A stretch of 64,000 bases of DNA from Candidatus Methanomassiliicoccus intestinalis Issoire-Mx1 (GCF_000404225.1 NC_021353.1:1302001-1366000); one strand, 5' to 3'. Shown: positions 25,271-34,964, counted from the first letter of the stretch. Notes: generated by a model not told the origin, from the sequence alone. Translations and numbers: made by a program.

Positions 25271-26230
25271 GTGATCGTGATTTCAGCTTCTGCACCAGGA
25301 AAAATAGTCCTCATGGGAGAACATGCAGTAGTATTCGGGAAGCCAGCAATAGCTCTGGCAGTCAATTTACGTTTAAGGTGCAGAATTGATCATAGCAGTG
25401 AAAATCTAGTAAACGGACAGCCTTTAGCAACGGCTGGTAATCCATATTTAAGTTATATTGTAAATAATTTATCTAAAAATACAGATATACCTTCGAACCA
25501 GCAGCTTTCATTTGATGTTTTATCTGACATTCCTGCTGGATCTGGACTAGGGTCATCCGCTGCATTGAGCGTAGCAACGATTGGAGCCCTAGCGGCTCTT
25601 GAAAATAAACCACTGAATGAAGAAGCTATATCAAAAAAAGCTTTTGAAGTGGAATATGACGTCCAAGGAAGAGCCAGTCCGATGGATTCATCAGTGTCTA
25701 CACATGGAGGCGGTATTTTCCTAGACAGTAAAAAAGGTCCTGATTTTCTTTGGCAATCAACAAGGAATGATAAAACCTGGTATATCCATGATCTGAAAGT
25801 CCCTCAGATGGGGATGGTTATTGGATACACGGGAATAAGAAAACCTACTGGCCCTATGATTTCCAGAGTAGCATCATACTGTAAGCGAACCAAATTTGCA
25901 TGCGAGATTATTGATGAAATCGGCGATATAACTCTTGAAGGGGCAGAAGCAATAAACCACAATGATATTGAAAAACTCGGGAGGCTCATGACTAAAAATC
26001 ATAAACTCTTAGCAATCCTTGGTGTGTCCTCTCCAGAACTTCAGAACTTAGTAGATGCTGCATTGCCTCACTCATATGGTGCAAAATTAACTGGCGGCGG
26101 AGGCGGTGGAAGCATGATTGCTTTAACAGATAAGCCAGAGAAGGTTTACAAAGCCATAAAACTCCGCGGCGGAACCCCATACATCGTCCATACCGGCGTA
26201 GACGGATTAAAAATAAGTGAGCGGGATTAA
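25271..26230 (+). CDS. mvk: mevalonate kinase
   Basis: GHMP kinase of 319 residues that phosphorylates mevalonate in isoprenoid synthesis, the source of archaeal lipid chains. Start is GTG at 25271 (a second GTG is two codons on). Motif 1 is APGKIVLMGEHAVVFGKPA, motif 2 DIPAGSGLGSSAALSVA with the ATP loop, and motif 3 GAKLTGGGGGGSMIAL. Length and order are those of archaeal Mvk. It faces the geranylgeranyl reductase gene across a shared terminator, within a lipid-gene neighbourhood. Confidence 0.96.
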   Translation: MIVISASAPGKIVLMGEHAVVFGKPAIALAVNLRLRCRIDHSSENLVNGQPLATAGNPYLSYIVNNLSKNTDIPSNQQLSFDVLSDIPAGSGLGSSAALSVATIGALAALENKPLNEEAISKKAFEVEYDVQGRASPMDSSVSTHGGGIFLDSKKGPDFLWQSTRNDKTWYIHDLKVPQMGMVIGYTGIRKPTGPMISRVASYCKRTKFACEIIDEIGDITLEGAEAINHNDIEKLGRLMTKNHKLLAILGVSSPELQNLVDAALPHSYGAKLTGGGGGGSMIALTDKPEKVYKAIKLRGGTPYIVHTGVDGLKISERD

Positions 26231-26236
26231 CCCGCT
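26220..26236. terminator. shared hairpin between mvk and geranylgeranyl reductase
   Basis: AGCGGG (26220-26225) and CCCGCT (26231-26236) pair around ATTAA, overlapping the mvk stop codon and abutting the stop of the converging gene. The same stem sequence recurs after leuB. Confidence 0.65.
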
Positions 26237-27426
26237 TAGATTAAGTCTTCAAATTCTTTTACGAGATCGGGATGCTTCTCTTTAACAACTGCCAGTAAGT
26301 TTCTGACAGAGAGCTTCTTAACACCCACTTCTGAGATTGTCTTGACTAATGAGTCTAAAGTAGCATCATCCAATGTAACTAATTTCTCTTTAGCCATCCA
26401 ATTACGCCAGAGTTTGTTTTCCAAACGATCTCTCCAATTAGCTTCATACTCCTGGAATGTATTCATTGTATAGTCGCCTGTTTCTTTTGCTTTAGCAAGG
26501 GCTTTTCCAGCAAACATTCCAGCGATACAGCTGTTTGAAATTCCTCCTCCAGTAATCGGGTCGATCTGTCTTGCAGCATCTCCAACCAGTATTACATGAT
26601 CTATGCAAACAGAGTCAAGAGGTGCACATACAGACACAGCACCGGCTACACATTCCAGAGGCTGACCGTCCTTAAGGCCAGGAGTCTCAGCAATGAATTT
26701 ATCAAGATACATTTTTGGATCACCAGGGTTCTTGATAAGGGTGGTAAGAACTCCTAATCCCACATTTGCAGTGTCATCTGTTTTAGGGAATACCCATACA
26801 TATCCACCAGGAGCAGCTGATCCAAGCACGAATTCACAATAATCAGAGTCGTATTTGATATTGGTAAGTCTGTACTGATAACAGGTCAGGATATCATTTG
26901 GTTTTAATGATGTGTCTATTCCAGCCCAGCGTCCGATTTGTGACTCATAACCATCAGCACCCACTACTGCATCGGCAAGGATTTCAATTTCTTCACCATT
27001 GCTTATTGCTTTAACACCAGCAACTTTGCCGTCTTTCCAGATCAAACCAGTTGCAGCAGTTTTGAGCAGTATTTTTGCACCAGCTTTTGCAGCATCTTTT
27101 GCCAAGGCTTTATCGAAGAATACTCTGTCTACAACCCAGCCCACTTCATTGCCGGCGTTCTTTTCATCGATAAAATATGTGAATCCAGTTGGAGAAACGA
27201 ATTTTGCTCCCCTGACATCCCTGGCAATCCATTTGGGATCTACTTCGATGCCGACTTCATCCAGCCATGCTTTGGAGATACCTTCTCCGCACCTGACTGG
27301 TGATCCTATTTCCTGACGCTTCTCAATCAGTACAACATCGACTCCATTTTTAGCCGCCCATTTTGCAGTCATACTGCCTGCTGGACCGGCGCCTACAACA
27401 ACTACATCGCACTTGATCTGTCTCAT
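26236..27426 (-). CDS. geranylgeranyl reductase family flavoprotein
   Basis: Protein of 396 residues. It has the FAD-binding VVVGAGPAGSMTAKWAA, the conserved PVRCGEGIS (family PxxCxxG motif) and a second FAD motif GDAARQIDPITGGGI. Such enzymes saturate the double bonds of geranylgeranyl chains in archaeal membrane lipids (digeranylgeranylglycerophospholipid reductase). Its start ATG overlaps the stop of a small ferredoxin gene by 4 bases, so the ferredoxin is likely its electron donor. The upstream gene on the same strand is a tetraether-synthase-like radical SAM enzyme. Confidence 0.95.
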   Translation of the reverse strand: MRQIKCDVVVVGAGPAGSMTAKWAAKNGVDVVLIEKRQEIGSPVRCGEGISKAWLDEVGIEVDPKWIARDVRGAKFVSPTGFTYFIDEKNAGNEVGWVVDRVFFDKALAKDAAKAGAKILLKTAATGLIWKDGKVAGVKAISNGEEIEILADAVVGADGYESQIGRWAGIDTSLKPNDILTCYQYRLTNIKYDSDYCEFVLGSAAPGGYVWVFPKTDDTANVGLGVLTTLIKNPGDPKMYLDKFIAETPGLKDGQPLECVAGAVSVCAPLDSVCIDHVILVGDAARQIDPITGGGISNSCIAGMFAGKALAKAKETGDYTMNTFQEYEANWRDRLENKLWRNWMAKEKLVTLDDATLDSLVKTISEVGVKKLSVRNLLAVVKEKHPDLVKEFEDLI

Positions 27427-27596
27427 TTTTTACCCTCCATCTCTATAGCTCCAACGGGGCATATTTTGACACATCTCCCGCAGCGGTTGCAGTTCTCATT
27501 AAATTCAAGCATGACGTCATTTAGATAGATTGCGTTTTGAGGGCATGATCCAACACATGCCCCGCATTTATGACACTTTTCAATATGTACTATCAT
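27423..27596 (-). CDS. 2[4Fe-4S] ferredoxin
   Basis: Protein of 57 residues from ATG 27596, behind GGAGAG, to TGA overlapping the reductase ATG. It contains two classical clusters, CHKCGACVGSCP and CNRCGRCVKICP, so it is a low-potential bacterial-type ferredoxin. Lying between the tetraether-synthase-like gene and geranylgeranyl reductase, and coupled to the latter, it probably feeds electrons to one or both. This is a real gene despite its small size. Confidence 0.93.
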   Translation of the reverse strand: MIVHIEKCHKCGACVGSCPQNAIYLNDVMLEFNENCNRCGRCVKICPVGAIEMEGKK

Positions 27597-27614
27597 TGAA
27601 CTCTCTCCTTTGGA

Positions 27615-29168
27615 TCAGGTATATTCATTTCCCTGTTTAGCTCTCCACTCATCCAGCGGAACTGAGAATTCTTTCTCTACGCCTGCACGGTATTCTGGCC
27701 CTCCGTTATATGCACAGAATGGAATTATTCTTCCATCGGGTACAACGTAGTGAATTACACAGCGTTTGACTCTCTCAACATCATAGTTGTAGTCATCCTG
27801 GAAGTGCATTGCACTCACAAGCAGCATATTCCATGAGAATTTAGCCAATCCTTCTTTGGTCTCATTGTTGAATACATTGGTCATCATTTTTATGAATTGC
27901 ATTGTATTCATACCATCTGGGATCTTATCCTCAATCATATGTTTCTTGATGATTTTCTCTGCTTTCAAGAGAGAGAGTTTCTTTACTTTTGAGTTCTCAG
28001 TCTTCTTAGCCAGTTCAAATAAATCGTCAAAAAGACCTTCGACTTCGATGAAATCAGTAATCGGTATTACATTGTTTTCATCCTTAACGAACCAGTATGT
28101 TGCAAGACCACAGTGAGGGTGTGCAGAGAATGTTACCTTGTCTTTACCTAAGAAAGCAGAAGCATATGCAGAAATGGGGACGACACTTGGTACAGGGTAC
28201 CAATCTTTTTTATGGGCATATCCAGTCTGCTCTTCGATATCTTTAACGAGATCGGGGATTGTGTATCTGCCTTTTTCTCTCTCTTCCTGTTCCATACGGC
28301 CAGTAAATGCCACTGGTTGGAAGTTGACACCTCTTACAACATCCATGTTCTTAATTGCGAATCTGATGATGTCACCAATCTGATGATCGTTGAGGCCCCT
28401 TACTAATGTTGGAACCAACACGACTGAAGGACGCTTGTTGGGAACGTTTCTTATGTTCTCAATGGCTTTATTTTTGACATCCATCATTTTTCTGCCTCTT
28501 GATCTCATATAGATGTCATCGTCAAGCCCATCAAACTGGAGATAGATTGTATTCAATCCAGCTTCTGCACATTTAATTGCAAACTCAGGGTCTGATGCTA
28601 ATTTCACACCATTCGTAGCCACCTGGATCTGAGCGAATTTCAACTCTTTTGCTTTTTTAATTACATCAAAGAATCTAGGATATATTGTAGGCTCTCCACC
28701 TGAAAACTGAATTGCTGTACATGGCACTGGCTTTTCTGCACGCAGTGTCTCAAGCATCTTGACTACTTCTTCAAATGTAGGTTCATACACATAACCAGCC
28801 TGATTTGCATTTGCAAAGCAGATTGGACAATTCATGTTACATCTGTTAGTCAAATCCAGATTAGCCAAGACTGTATGGCTTGTGTGTAAGTTGCACAATC
28901 CGCAGTTCTCAGGACAACTGGTAGCATCTTGAATTAAAGCATTGGATACACCTGTCGTATCATATGCGAATTTTTCTGCTTTGAGGTAAAGTTCCACATC
29001 AGACCAGTAAATGTCTGTAACCTTACCGTGTTCTGGACAGATCTTGTCCATCAACACTTTGCCGTCTGATTCGTATATAGTAGCTGGTACAACCTTTTTA
29101 CATTCGGGACAAAGAGACTTTGTATCTTTTGGGAGCCCCTTCTTTAATGCACTGTCTATTGTAATCAT
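27615..29168 (-). CDS. radical SAM enzyme of the tetraether synthase (Tes/MJ0619) type
   Basis: Protein of 517 residues. An N-terminal cysteine-rich part (LCPECKKV, ICPEHGK) looks rubredoxin-like, and SCPENCGLCNLH gives a further cluster site. The radical SAM motif is CNMNCPICF, followed by FSGGEPTIYPRFF. C-terminal cysteines occur in RCVIHYVVPDGRIIPFC. This layout matches the family of MJ0619/Tes, which joins two archaeol chains into macrocyclic and tetraether lipids using several FeS clusters. The adjoining ferredoxin, geranylgeranyl reductase and mevalonate kinase support a lipid role. An alternative is another member of the same broad radical SAM family; I favour Tes. Confidence 0.82.
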   Translation of the reverse strand: MITIDSALKKGLPKDTKSLCPECKKVVPATIYESDGKVLMDKICPEHGKVTDIYWSDVELYLKAEKFAYDTTGVSNALIQDATSCPENCGLCNLHTSHTVLANLDLTNRCNMNCPICFANANQAGYVYEPTFEEVVKMLETLRAEKPVPCTAIQFSGGEPTIYPRFFDVIKKAKELKFAQIQVATNGVKLASDPEFAIKCAEAGLNTIYLQFDGLDDDIYMRSRGRKMMDVKNKAIENIRNVPNKRPSVVLVPTLVRGLNDHQIGDIIRFAIKNMDVVRGVNFQPVAFTGRMEQEEREKGRYTIPDLVKDIEEQTGYAHKKDWYPVPSVVPISAYASAFLGKDKVTFSAHPHCGLATYWFVKDENNVIPITDFIEVEGLFDDLFELAKKTENSKVKKLSLLKAEKIIKKHMIEDKIPDGMNTMQFIKMMTNVFNNETKEGLAKFSWNMLLVSAMHFQDDYNYDVERVKRCVIHYVVPDGRIIPFCAYNGGPEYRAGVEKEFSVPLDEWRAKQGNEYT

Positions 29169-29233
29169 AACAAGTCCCCAGAGTTAGAATGATAGATAGG
29201 TATTTAATAGAATTGTAGCTCTAGTTGCTACAA

Positions 29234-29980
29234 ATGAATGAAGAAAGTTTATTCAGATTTTTATCTTCTGATCCAATGGATGTGGATCAAACTAAGTCAG
29301 AATTACTGTCGCTCTTGAGCAACCTAGGATTCTCAGAATATGAAGCCAAAGCATATCTTTCTCTCATTATGAAAACAAGAGCTTCAGCAGAAGAAGTAGC
29401 AGAAATGGCTGAGATTCCAAGAACTTCTTCGTACAAAGTTCTTAAGAGCCTAATATCCAAAGGATATGCAACATCTAAAGAAGGAAGGCCCACATTGTAT
29501 TTTCCAGTTCACCCTCGCGATATACGAGATAAATTTATCGCAGACTTCAGCAGATCTTTTGAAAAGTTAGAGATGGTGTATGGACTCATTACTGAAAGGG
29601 GAACTCCTCAGATTGTATACACAATGACTGGAAAAGCAAAAATCATTGCAAAAATAAGCGACATGCTGGATTCTGCAGAAGAATCGTTCTTTATTGCATC
29701 ACCGTTGATAGAAGAGATTTACAGATGTTGTTATTCTAACTTCTCTAAAGCCGTTAAGCGAGGCGTAAATGTAGTTGTCGTTACAGTGCCTGGACCTGAA
29801 ATACAATATGCTTCAGAAATTGTCAGAAAAAAAGGAATAATGGCTACAGATGTTCTTGTCGACTGCAAAGCCGCAATGCTAGCTTCAAACGATCTGGGAA
29901 TCTGCGGATACACAGATAATGAATTCATCGTAGGACATATGCAGTCATTTCTGCTGATATCACTATTAAATGAAGGTTAG
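29234..29980 (+). CDS. TrmB-family transcriptional regulator
   Basis: About 248 residues from ATG 29234 (MNEESLF); a TTG three codons upstream is less likely. An N-terminal winged helix-turn-helix (LLSNLGFSEYEAKAYLSLI; IPRTSSYKVLKSLISKGYA) is followed by a ligand-sensing region with a phospholipase-D-like fold (DSAEESFFIASPLIEE). TrmB proteins usually sense sugars or metabolites and repress or activate nearby genes. It is divergent from the tetraether-synthase-like gene with only 65 bases between the starts, so it is a candidate regulator of that lipid operon. It ends in TAG. Confidence 0.88.
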   Translation: MNEESLFRFLSSDPMDVDQTKSELLSLLSNLGFSEYEAKAYLSLIMKTRASAEEVAEMAEIPRTSSYKVLKSLISKGYATSKEGRPTLYFPVHPRDIRDKFIADFSRSFEKLEMVYGLITERGTPQIVYTMTGKAKIIAKISDMLDSAEESFFIASPLIEEIYRCCYSNFSKAVKRGVNVVVVTVPGPEIQYASEIVRKKGIMATDVLVDCKAAMLASNDLGICGYTDNEFIVGHMQSFLLISLLNEG

Positions 29981-29993
29981 GATGATCTGGAGA

Positions 29994-31271
29994 TCATCCA
30001 ATTATCTTCTGTCCTTTCATATATGGGCGCAGAACTTCCGGGATTACGATCTTGCCATCAGGGGTCTGATAGTTTTCCATGATAGCGACTATCGTCCTCG
30101 GCAAAGCAAGACCTGATCCATTCAGCGTATTGATGAATTCACTCTTCAGGTGTGGTTCTGGGCGGTATTTTATTCTAGCTCTGCGGGCTTGGAAATCAGT
30201 GAAACAAGAACATGAAGAAACTTCAAGCCACTGATCTGCTGCGGGTGCATAAGCTTCAAGATCATAGGTTTTTGCAGATGCGAATCCCATATCACCAGTG
30301 CATAATAAAAGGACACGATATGGCAGGTTCAGACCCCGCAGAATCGCTTCAGCATTACCGCGCAGGACTTCCAGCCTTTCCATGGATCCCTGCGGAAGAA
30401 CGAATTCAACAAGTTCAATTTTATTAAACTGATGGACTCTGATTATACCTCGGGTATCTGCATTCCTTCCAGCTTCACGTCTGAATGAGGGGAGATATGC
30501 AGTGTAATATTTTGGAAGATCTGTTTTCTCAAAAATCTCATCCTGATGCATATTTGTTACTGGAACTTCTGCAGTAGGATTGAGCCATAAATCATCCCTC
30601 TCACACCAATACATATCATCTTTCATCTTTGGATATTGGCCAGTTCCAATCACAGCATTTTTATTGATTATTGCAGGGGGTATTATCTCGGTGTATCCCT
30701 GCTCATGATGGACATCCAGCATATATTGGATTACAGCACGTTCCAATCTGGCCCCGTCACCTTTCATGATGTAAAATCCGCTGCCCGTTATCTTTGCTCC
30801 CCTTACGAAATCTATAATATCAAGGTCTTCGCCGAGCTCATAATGTTTTTTAGGTTCAAAATCAAATTTCTTTGGTGTGCCCCATTCCATTACGATTTTG
30901 TTTCCATCATAGTCTTTTCCAATGGGAACGCTTTCATCTGGCACATTGGGTATATTTAATGCAATATCTTCCCTTTTTAATTCAAGTTCAATTTTGAGTG
31001 CATCGAGTTCTTTAATTCTCTCGGAAACTCGTTTCATCTCAGCAATAACAGTCTGTTTTTCGTCACCTTTTAGATTTGGGATGCGGCTTGAGGCGTCGTT
31101 ACGTTCATGTTTCAGTCTGTTACTGTCATCAACGGCTTTTCTCCATTCCTCATCCACGGTTAAAAAATCATCCAGCAGCTTCTCTGAATAATTTCTGTTT
31201 TTAAGTGATTCCCTGATAAGATCGGGGTTGTTACGGATTAGATCGATGTCTAGCAATGCGGTTCCCCACAC
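29994..31271 (-). CDS. serS: seryl-tRNA synthetase
   Basis: Protein of 425 residues, the common (bacterial/eukaryal-type) SerRS rather than the rare methanogenic form. An N-terminal coiled-coil arm (LKHERNDASSRI...MKRVSERIKELD) binds the long variable arm of tRNA-Ser. Class II motif 2 is SFRREAGRNADTRGIIRVHQ and motif 3 NGSGLALPRTIVAIMENYQ, with EVSSCSCFTDFQARR between them. It follows rnp4 and a CRM-domain gene on the same strand with 34 bases to the latter. Together they are a tRNA-processing and charging operon. Confidence 0.97.
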   Translation of the reverse strand: MWGTALLDIDLIRNNPDLIRESLKNRNYSEKLLDDFLTVDEEWRKAVDDSNRLKHERNDASSRIPNLKGDEKQTVIAEMKRVSERIKELDALKIELELKREDIALNIPNVPDESVPIGKDYDGNKIVMEWGTPKKFDFEPKKHYELGEDLDIIDFVRGAKITGSGFYIMKGDGARLERAVIQYMLDVHHEQGYTEIIPPAIINKNAVIGTGQYPKMKDDMYWCERDDLWLNPTAEVPVTNMHQDEIFEKTDLPKYYTAYLPSFRREAGRNADTRGIIRVHQFNKIELVEFVLPQGSMERLEVLRGNAEAILRGLNLPYRVLLLCTGDMGFASAKTYDLEAYAPAADQWLEVSSCSCFTDFQARRARIKYRPEPHLKSEFINTLNGSGLALPRTIVAIMENYQTPDGKIVIPEVLRPYMKGQKIIG

Positions 31272-31305
31272 GGCTAATTACATCAAGTATTCAAAAACTC
31301 TTGTA

Positions 31306-31581
31306 TTAGTTTTCTGCTATTTTGGGATCGCATAACAGGATTGTAAAACCTCTTGTTTCAACGCATTTCACTTCAGCACGGTTTGCAATGTCTGCTGCTA
31401 CGTCTTTTATATCTTCACCGGCTGCGGGCAGCATTTTTACTTTGACTATCTTTGCTCTTTTTATCTGAGTTTTTATCTCCTCGATTACTCCATCAGAAAC
31501 ACCTTCTTTTCCCACATGGATCGTAGGATCAATTGTGCTTCCTCGCTTCACGAGTTCTTTTTTACTTAACTTTGTTGACAT
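31306..31581 (-). CDS. YhbY-like CRM-domain RNA-binding protein
   Basis: Protein of 91 residues consisting of one CRM domain: THPTIHVGKEG-like start (DPTIHVGKEGVSDGVIEEI), KRAKIVKVKML and CVETRGFTILL, with the GxxG-type loop around VGKEG. Such proteins bind structured RNA, in bacteria pre-50S ribosomes. Its ATG directly follows the TAA of rnp4 with no gap. Role in archaea is inferred. Confidence 0.93.
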   Translation of the reverse strand: MSTKLSKKELVKRGSTIDPTIHVGKEGVSDGVIEEIKTQIKRAKIVKVKMLPAAGEDIKDVAADIANRAEVKCVETRGFTILLCDPKIAEN

Positions 31582-31902
31582 TTAATCACTCTTTTTGTAT
31601 GCATATGATGTTCTTATAATCTTACCACAGTTTAAGCAGTGTATACATAAATGGCCGGAATTTAATCTGACTCTGCAATTCATTCCAGGAATGAGTGGAG
31701 ACAGGCATGTCTTGCAATACAGATCACCTTTTGGAATTGATGTTTTAGTTTTATTGCTTATTTTCCTAGCCAGCTCTACGTATCTTTTACTCCGGATATA
31801 ATTTCCATACCGGGACTCGTTGCGAGCCATCTGCATAAGTGTGTTAATTCTATCGATTGAGATATGTCTAATTTCTTTAGAGGATATTCTTTTTTTAGTC
31901 AT
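31582..31902 (-). CDS. rnp4: ribonuclease P protein component 4 (Rpp21/Rpr2)
   Basis: Protein of 106 residues. Basic N-terminal helices (ARNESRYGNYIRSKRYVELA) precede a zinc ribbon with cysteine pairs YCKTC and CIHCLNC. This is the archaeal homologue of Rpp21/Rpr2, which pairs with Rnp1 on the RNase P RNA and helps 5' maturation of tRNAs. It is first in the rnp4-yhbY-serS operon. Confidence 0.94.
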   Translation of the reverse strand: MTKKRISSKEIRHISIDRINTLMQMARNESRYGNYIRSKRYVELARKISNKTKTSIPKGDLYCKTCLSPLIPGMNCRVRLNSGHLCIHCLNCGKIIRTSYAYKKSD

Positions 31903-32093
31903 ATTCAGAGCCTATGTAAAATATCCGTCTATTAGATCCTTCGCTTTGAAATATGATTTAAATCTCTTAATATTTAATTAGGCTGAATAATTAAAGAGCC
32001 AACTGCTGTAAAGAATGAAAAAAGGATATACCAAGACGATTATCTGGCAAACGCTCTGCTAAAATAATATGGCGAGATAATGGAAGGACTGAC

Positions 32094-33980
32094 TTGGACG
32101 AAACAATACTGCTGATAAATCTTGCATGCCTTATGCTCGTAGCTGGAGCCTGCACTCTGATTTTCTCCAAGTTGAAACTCCCGTCAGTCATAGGATATTT
32201 AGCAGCTGGAATAATTATCGGACCGATTTTGGAACTATCACATTCCAGCGAAATGATGTCCATCGTCTCAATATTTTCCGATTTAGGCATCGTAGTTTTA
32301 ATGTTTTATATAGGACTCGAGTTAAATTTACAGAAGCTCAAAAAAGTAGGAAAATATGTCATAGTAGTCGCAGCTATTCAGCTTCCGCTAGTAGTCATGT
32401 TCGGCTATATTGCCGGAATCGCTATGGGATGGGGGTTCACCGCATCGATATTTTTAGGGGCGGTTCTATCAGGATCCAGCACGGCAGTGGTTGCAGCAGT
32501 GCTGAAATCAAATAATATTATAGATGAAGAGACTAAAGATGGTATAATATTAATCACGGTAATGGAGGATATCGGCCAGGTTATAATACTCACAATGGCC
32601 ACACCTCTGCTCAGCGGAGATTCTCCAGCGTTAGATACCACATTAATTTTGATTTTCAGTATTGTATTATTCATTGGATTGAGTATAGCGATAGGCGTAT
32701 TGCTGATTCCAAAATTCTTAAATTGGGTTGGGAAAAAGTACAACCCTGAATCTCTGCTGATAATCTCAATGGGATTGTGTTTTGCAATGGCCCTCTGTGC
32801 CTCATATATCGGCCTTTCAATTGCAATCGGATCGTTTTTAATGGGTATAATCATCTCTCAATGTGAGTATTCAAAGATTGTCATGGCAAGAGTGGAACCT
32901 CTTAAAGAGATTTTCATGGCCGTGTTTTTCATTTCCATTGGAATGGAGATTGTCCCAGCAGAATTGGTTAATAACCTCTTACTGATATTTATAATCGTAA
33001 TCATATTCATATTAGCAAAGGGATTTTCTGCAACGTTTGCATGTTATGTTGCAAACCGTCCATTAAAAACTGCATTTATCTCCGCTGCCAGCCTATTGGC
33101 AATGGGCGAGTTTGCACTTATCATATCTAAAACTGCATACGATGCAGGTGCTGTTCAAAGCTGGTTCTATACCTCAGTAATCGGGGCTTGTCTAGTTTCA
33201 ATGATTCTGTTACCGCCGATCTCAAGAAACTCAGTCAAGATATATGATAAAGTTTCAGAGAAATCTCCAAACTGGCTGCACAGATGGGTCAATAAAATCA
33301 ATGAAATTCGTGCAGATATCTTCACAAGAGTTTCATTCTCACCAGCTTCTAAAAAGATCGCTGCCAGAGAGACATTGATGATTGCTATGGACTTTGCAGT
33401 GATAATCATCATAGAGATTTTATTCTACTATGTATCACCATATACCGTAGAGTATCTTGCAGACGCATTACCAGCACTAAACAATTATGTGATGCTGCTG
33501 ATACTGATTGCAGATTTCCTTGTACTGATCCCAGTAGTACATTCATTAGTCCAAAGCCTAAAAGCCATCTCTAAACTGATGATAGTAGGAGGGACCATCT
33601 CTAAAATAACAAAAACAACAGAGGTTACCCCATTATTTACATTTGTTCAGAATATGAGTACTGTAATCAGTGTTACAATAATTACACTGCTTATTTTGAT
33701 AATTGTACCCATATCATTCGGCATATGGAACTATCTTGCAGGACTGCTCATATGCCTTGCTATCGTTTTAGTTTACGTAGTATACAGTAAAAAAAACAGT
33801 TACATGAAAGCCCGTGCCGCCGTTGCAAACAGTATATCTGAAAGAAGAGTTCACCCATCGTGGTCTGAAGACAAATATGTAGAAGATCAAGAAGGATTTG
33901 TGTCAGATATATCTACGCACGAACATGAAGGTTTTGAGGGAGCAATAGAACCACCAAAAAATGATAATAAAATCCAGTAA
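32094..33980 (+). CDS. CPA2-family cation:proton antiporter
   Basis: Protein of 628 residues started by TTG 32094 behind GGAAGGA. About 12 membrane helices occupy residues ~1-380, with the family core LPSVIGYLAAGIIIGP and LSGSSTAVVAAVL, and SIGMEIVP near the second discontinuous helix. A second hydrophobic block (~420-580) of four or five helices follows, and a charged C-terminal tail. There is no TrkA-N nucleotide-binding domain as in KefB/KefC. It probably exchanges Na+ or K+ for protons. Monocistronic. Confidence 0.92.
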   Translation: MDETILLINLACLMLVAGACTLIFSKLKLPSVIGYLAAGIIIGPILELSHSSEMMSIVSIFSDLGIVVLMFYIGLELNLQKLKKVGKYVIVVAAIQLPLVVMFGYIAGIAMGWGFTASIFLGAVLSGSSTAVVAAVLKSNNIIDEETKDGIILITVMEDIGQVIILTMATPLLSGDSPALDTTLILIFSIVLFIGLSIAIGVLLIPKFLNWVGKKYNPESLLIISMGLCFAMALCASYIGLSIAIGSFLMGIIISQCEYSKIVMARVEPLKEIFMAVFFISIGMEIVPAELVNNLLLIFIIVIIFILAKGFSATFACYVANRPLKTAFISAASLLAMGEFALIISKTAYDAGAVQSWFYTSVIGACLVSMILLPPISRNSVKIYDKVSEKSPNWLHRWVNKINEIRADIFTRVSFSPASKKIAARETLMIAMDFAVIIIIEILFYYVSPYTVEYLADALPALNNYVMLLILIADFLVLIPVVHSLVQSLKAISKLMIVGGTISKITKTTEVTPLFTFVQNMSTVISVTIITLLILIIVPISFGIWNYLAGLLICLAIVLVYVVYSKKNSYMKARAAVANSISERRVHPSWSEDKYVEDQEGFVSDISTHEHEGFEGAIEPPKNDNKIQ

Positions 33981-34445
33981 AACTGCAGAGAATTCAGTTG
34001 CTCCTAAAATCCAAACATCACTTTTATCCAGTAATCACATGTCAATATAGAAAGGAAGGTTTGTGCACAATCAGTTTACACGCTTAACACTTCAGAGCCT
34101 GCCATATTTACATTGTTTTCTGGTTTAACAGCCATAAAAATATATCAGATATGAGCTGATGGATATAGGTCATATTATTCCAACCGTAATTTTATCAAAC
34201 CATCGGATAAATCCACTGATTATAATCTACATCAATGTTATTGATCGAGTTTCATCATAAATTCATAAAATTAGACCTAGGTAAGTGTTGGAAACAACAA
34301 TAACCTCATACTAGTACCAGAGGTTTAATAAAGGGGTATAAATCATGTCCTCCTATGCTTTGTCAGGGGTTAAGCTAAGAATAATGTTAAATACGACAAG
34401 GCTAATGCAACCGAATCTTTACAGTTTAATTCATGGTGATTAAAA
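33981..34445. other. 465-base intergenic region before L10e
   Basis: AT-rich and without a convincing gene. AACTG...CAGTT (33981-34002) may end the antiporter transcript. GGTATAAAT (34335-34343) is a strong TATA box for the L10e operon, implying a start near 34368 and a leader of roughly 75 bases; TTAAATA near 34386 is a weaker alternative. Confidence 0.5.
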
Positions 34446-34964
34446 ATGGCAAGGAAACCCAATAGAATGTATCGTCAAATTAGGGGACAGGCATACACTC
34501 GCAGAGAGTATATGGGAGGAGTGCCTGCTAACCGTATTTCAACATATAACTTAGGCAATGTAACTGGAGACTTTCCCATCGTTATGAACCTAAGAATAAA
34601 GGAGCCCTGCCAGATAAGGCATACGGCTTTGGAAGCTGCTCGTATTGCAGCAAATAGGGCACTTTCGAAAGGTACAACATCTGCATCTTATCACCTCCGC
34701 ATTCGCTTATACCCCCATATCGTATTGAGAGAGCATAAGATGGCAACGGGCGCAGGAGCAGACCGTGTGTCTGGTGGAATGCGCAGTGCATTTGGAAAAT
34801 GTGTAGGTACCGCATGTAGAGTTGAAAGTGGAACAGCAATCATTACACTAAGAGTTACACCTCAAACATTCCAATTAGGCAAGAATGCCTTGTGGAAAGC
34901 TTCCATGAAACTTCCATCTCCATGTCAAATCGAGATTGAAAAAGGCGCTGAGCTCGTAGCTTAA
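34446..34964 (+). CDS. rpl10e: 50S ribosomal protein L10e (uL16)
   Basis: Protein of 172 residues, near the archaeal norm. The start MARKPNRMYRQIRGQAYTR, the stretch HVVLREHK-like PHIVLREHKMATGAGADRVS and GMRSAFGK are diagnostic of uL16 (archaeal L10e), which contacts the tRNA acceptor arms near the peptidyl transferase centre. dph2 follows 32 bases downstream. Confidence 0.97.
   Translation: MARKPNRMYRQIRGQAYTRREYMGGVPANRISTYNLGNVTGDFPIVMNLRIKEPCQIRHTALEAARIAANRALSKGTTSASYHLRIRLYPHIVLREHKMATGAGADRVSGGMRSAFGKCVGTACRVESGTAIITLRVTPQTFQLGKNALWKASMKLPSPCQIEIEKGAELVA

Noticed and set aside
34345..34443. 32-codon ORF ending two bases before rpl10e
   Set aside because: A strong TATA box (34337-34343) lies immediately before its ATG, so the transcript probably starts inside it. 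Composition is not informative.
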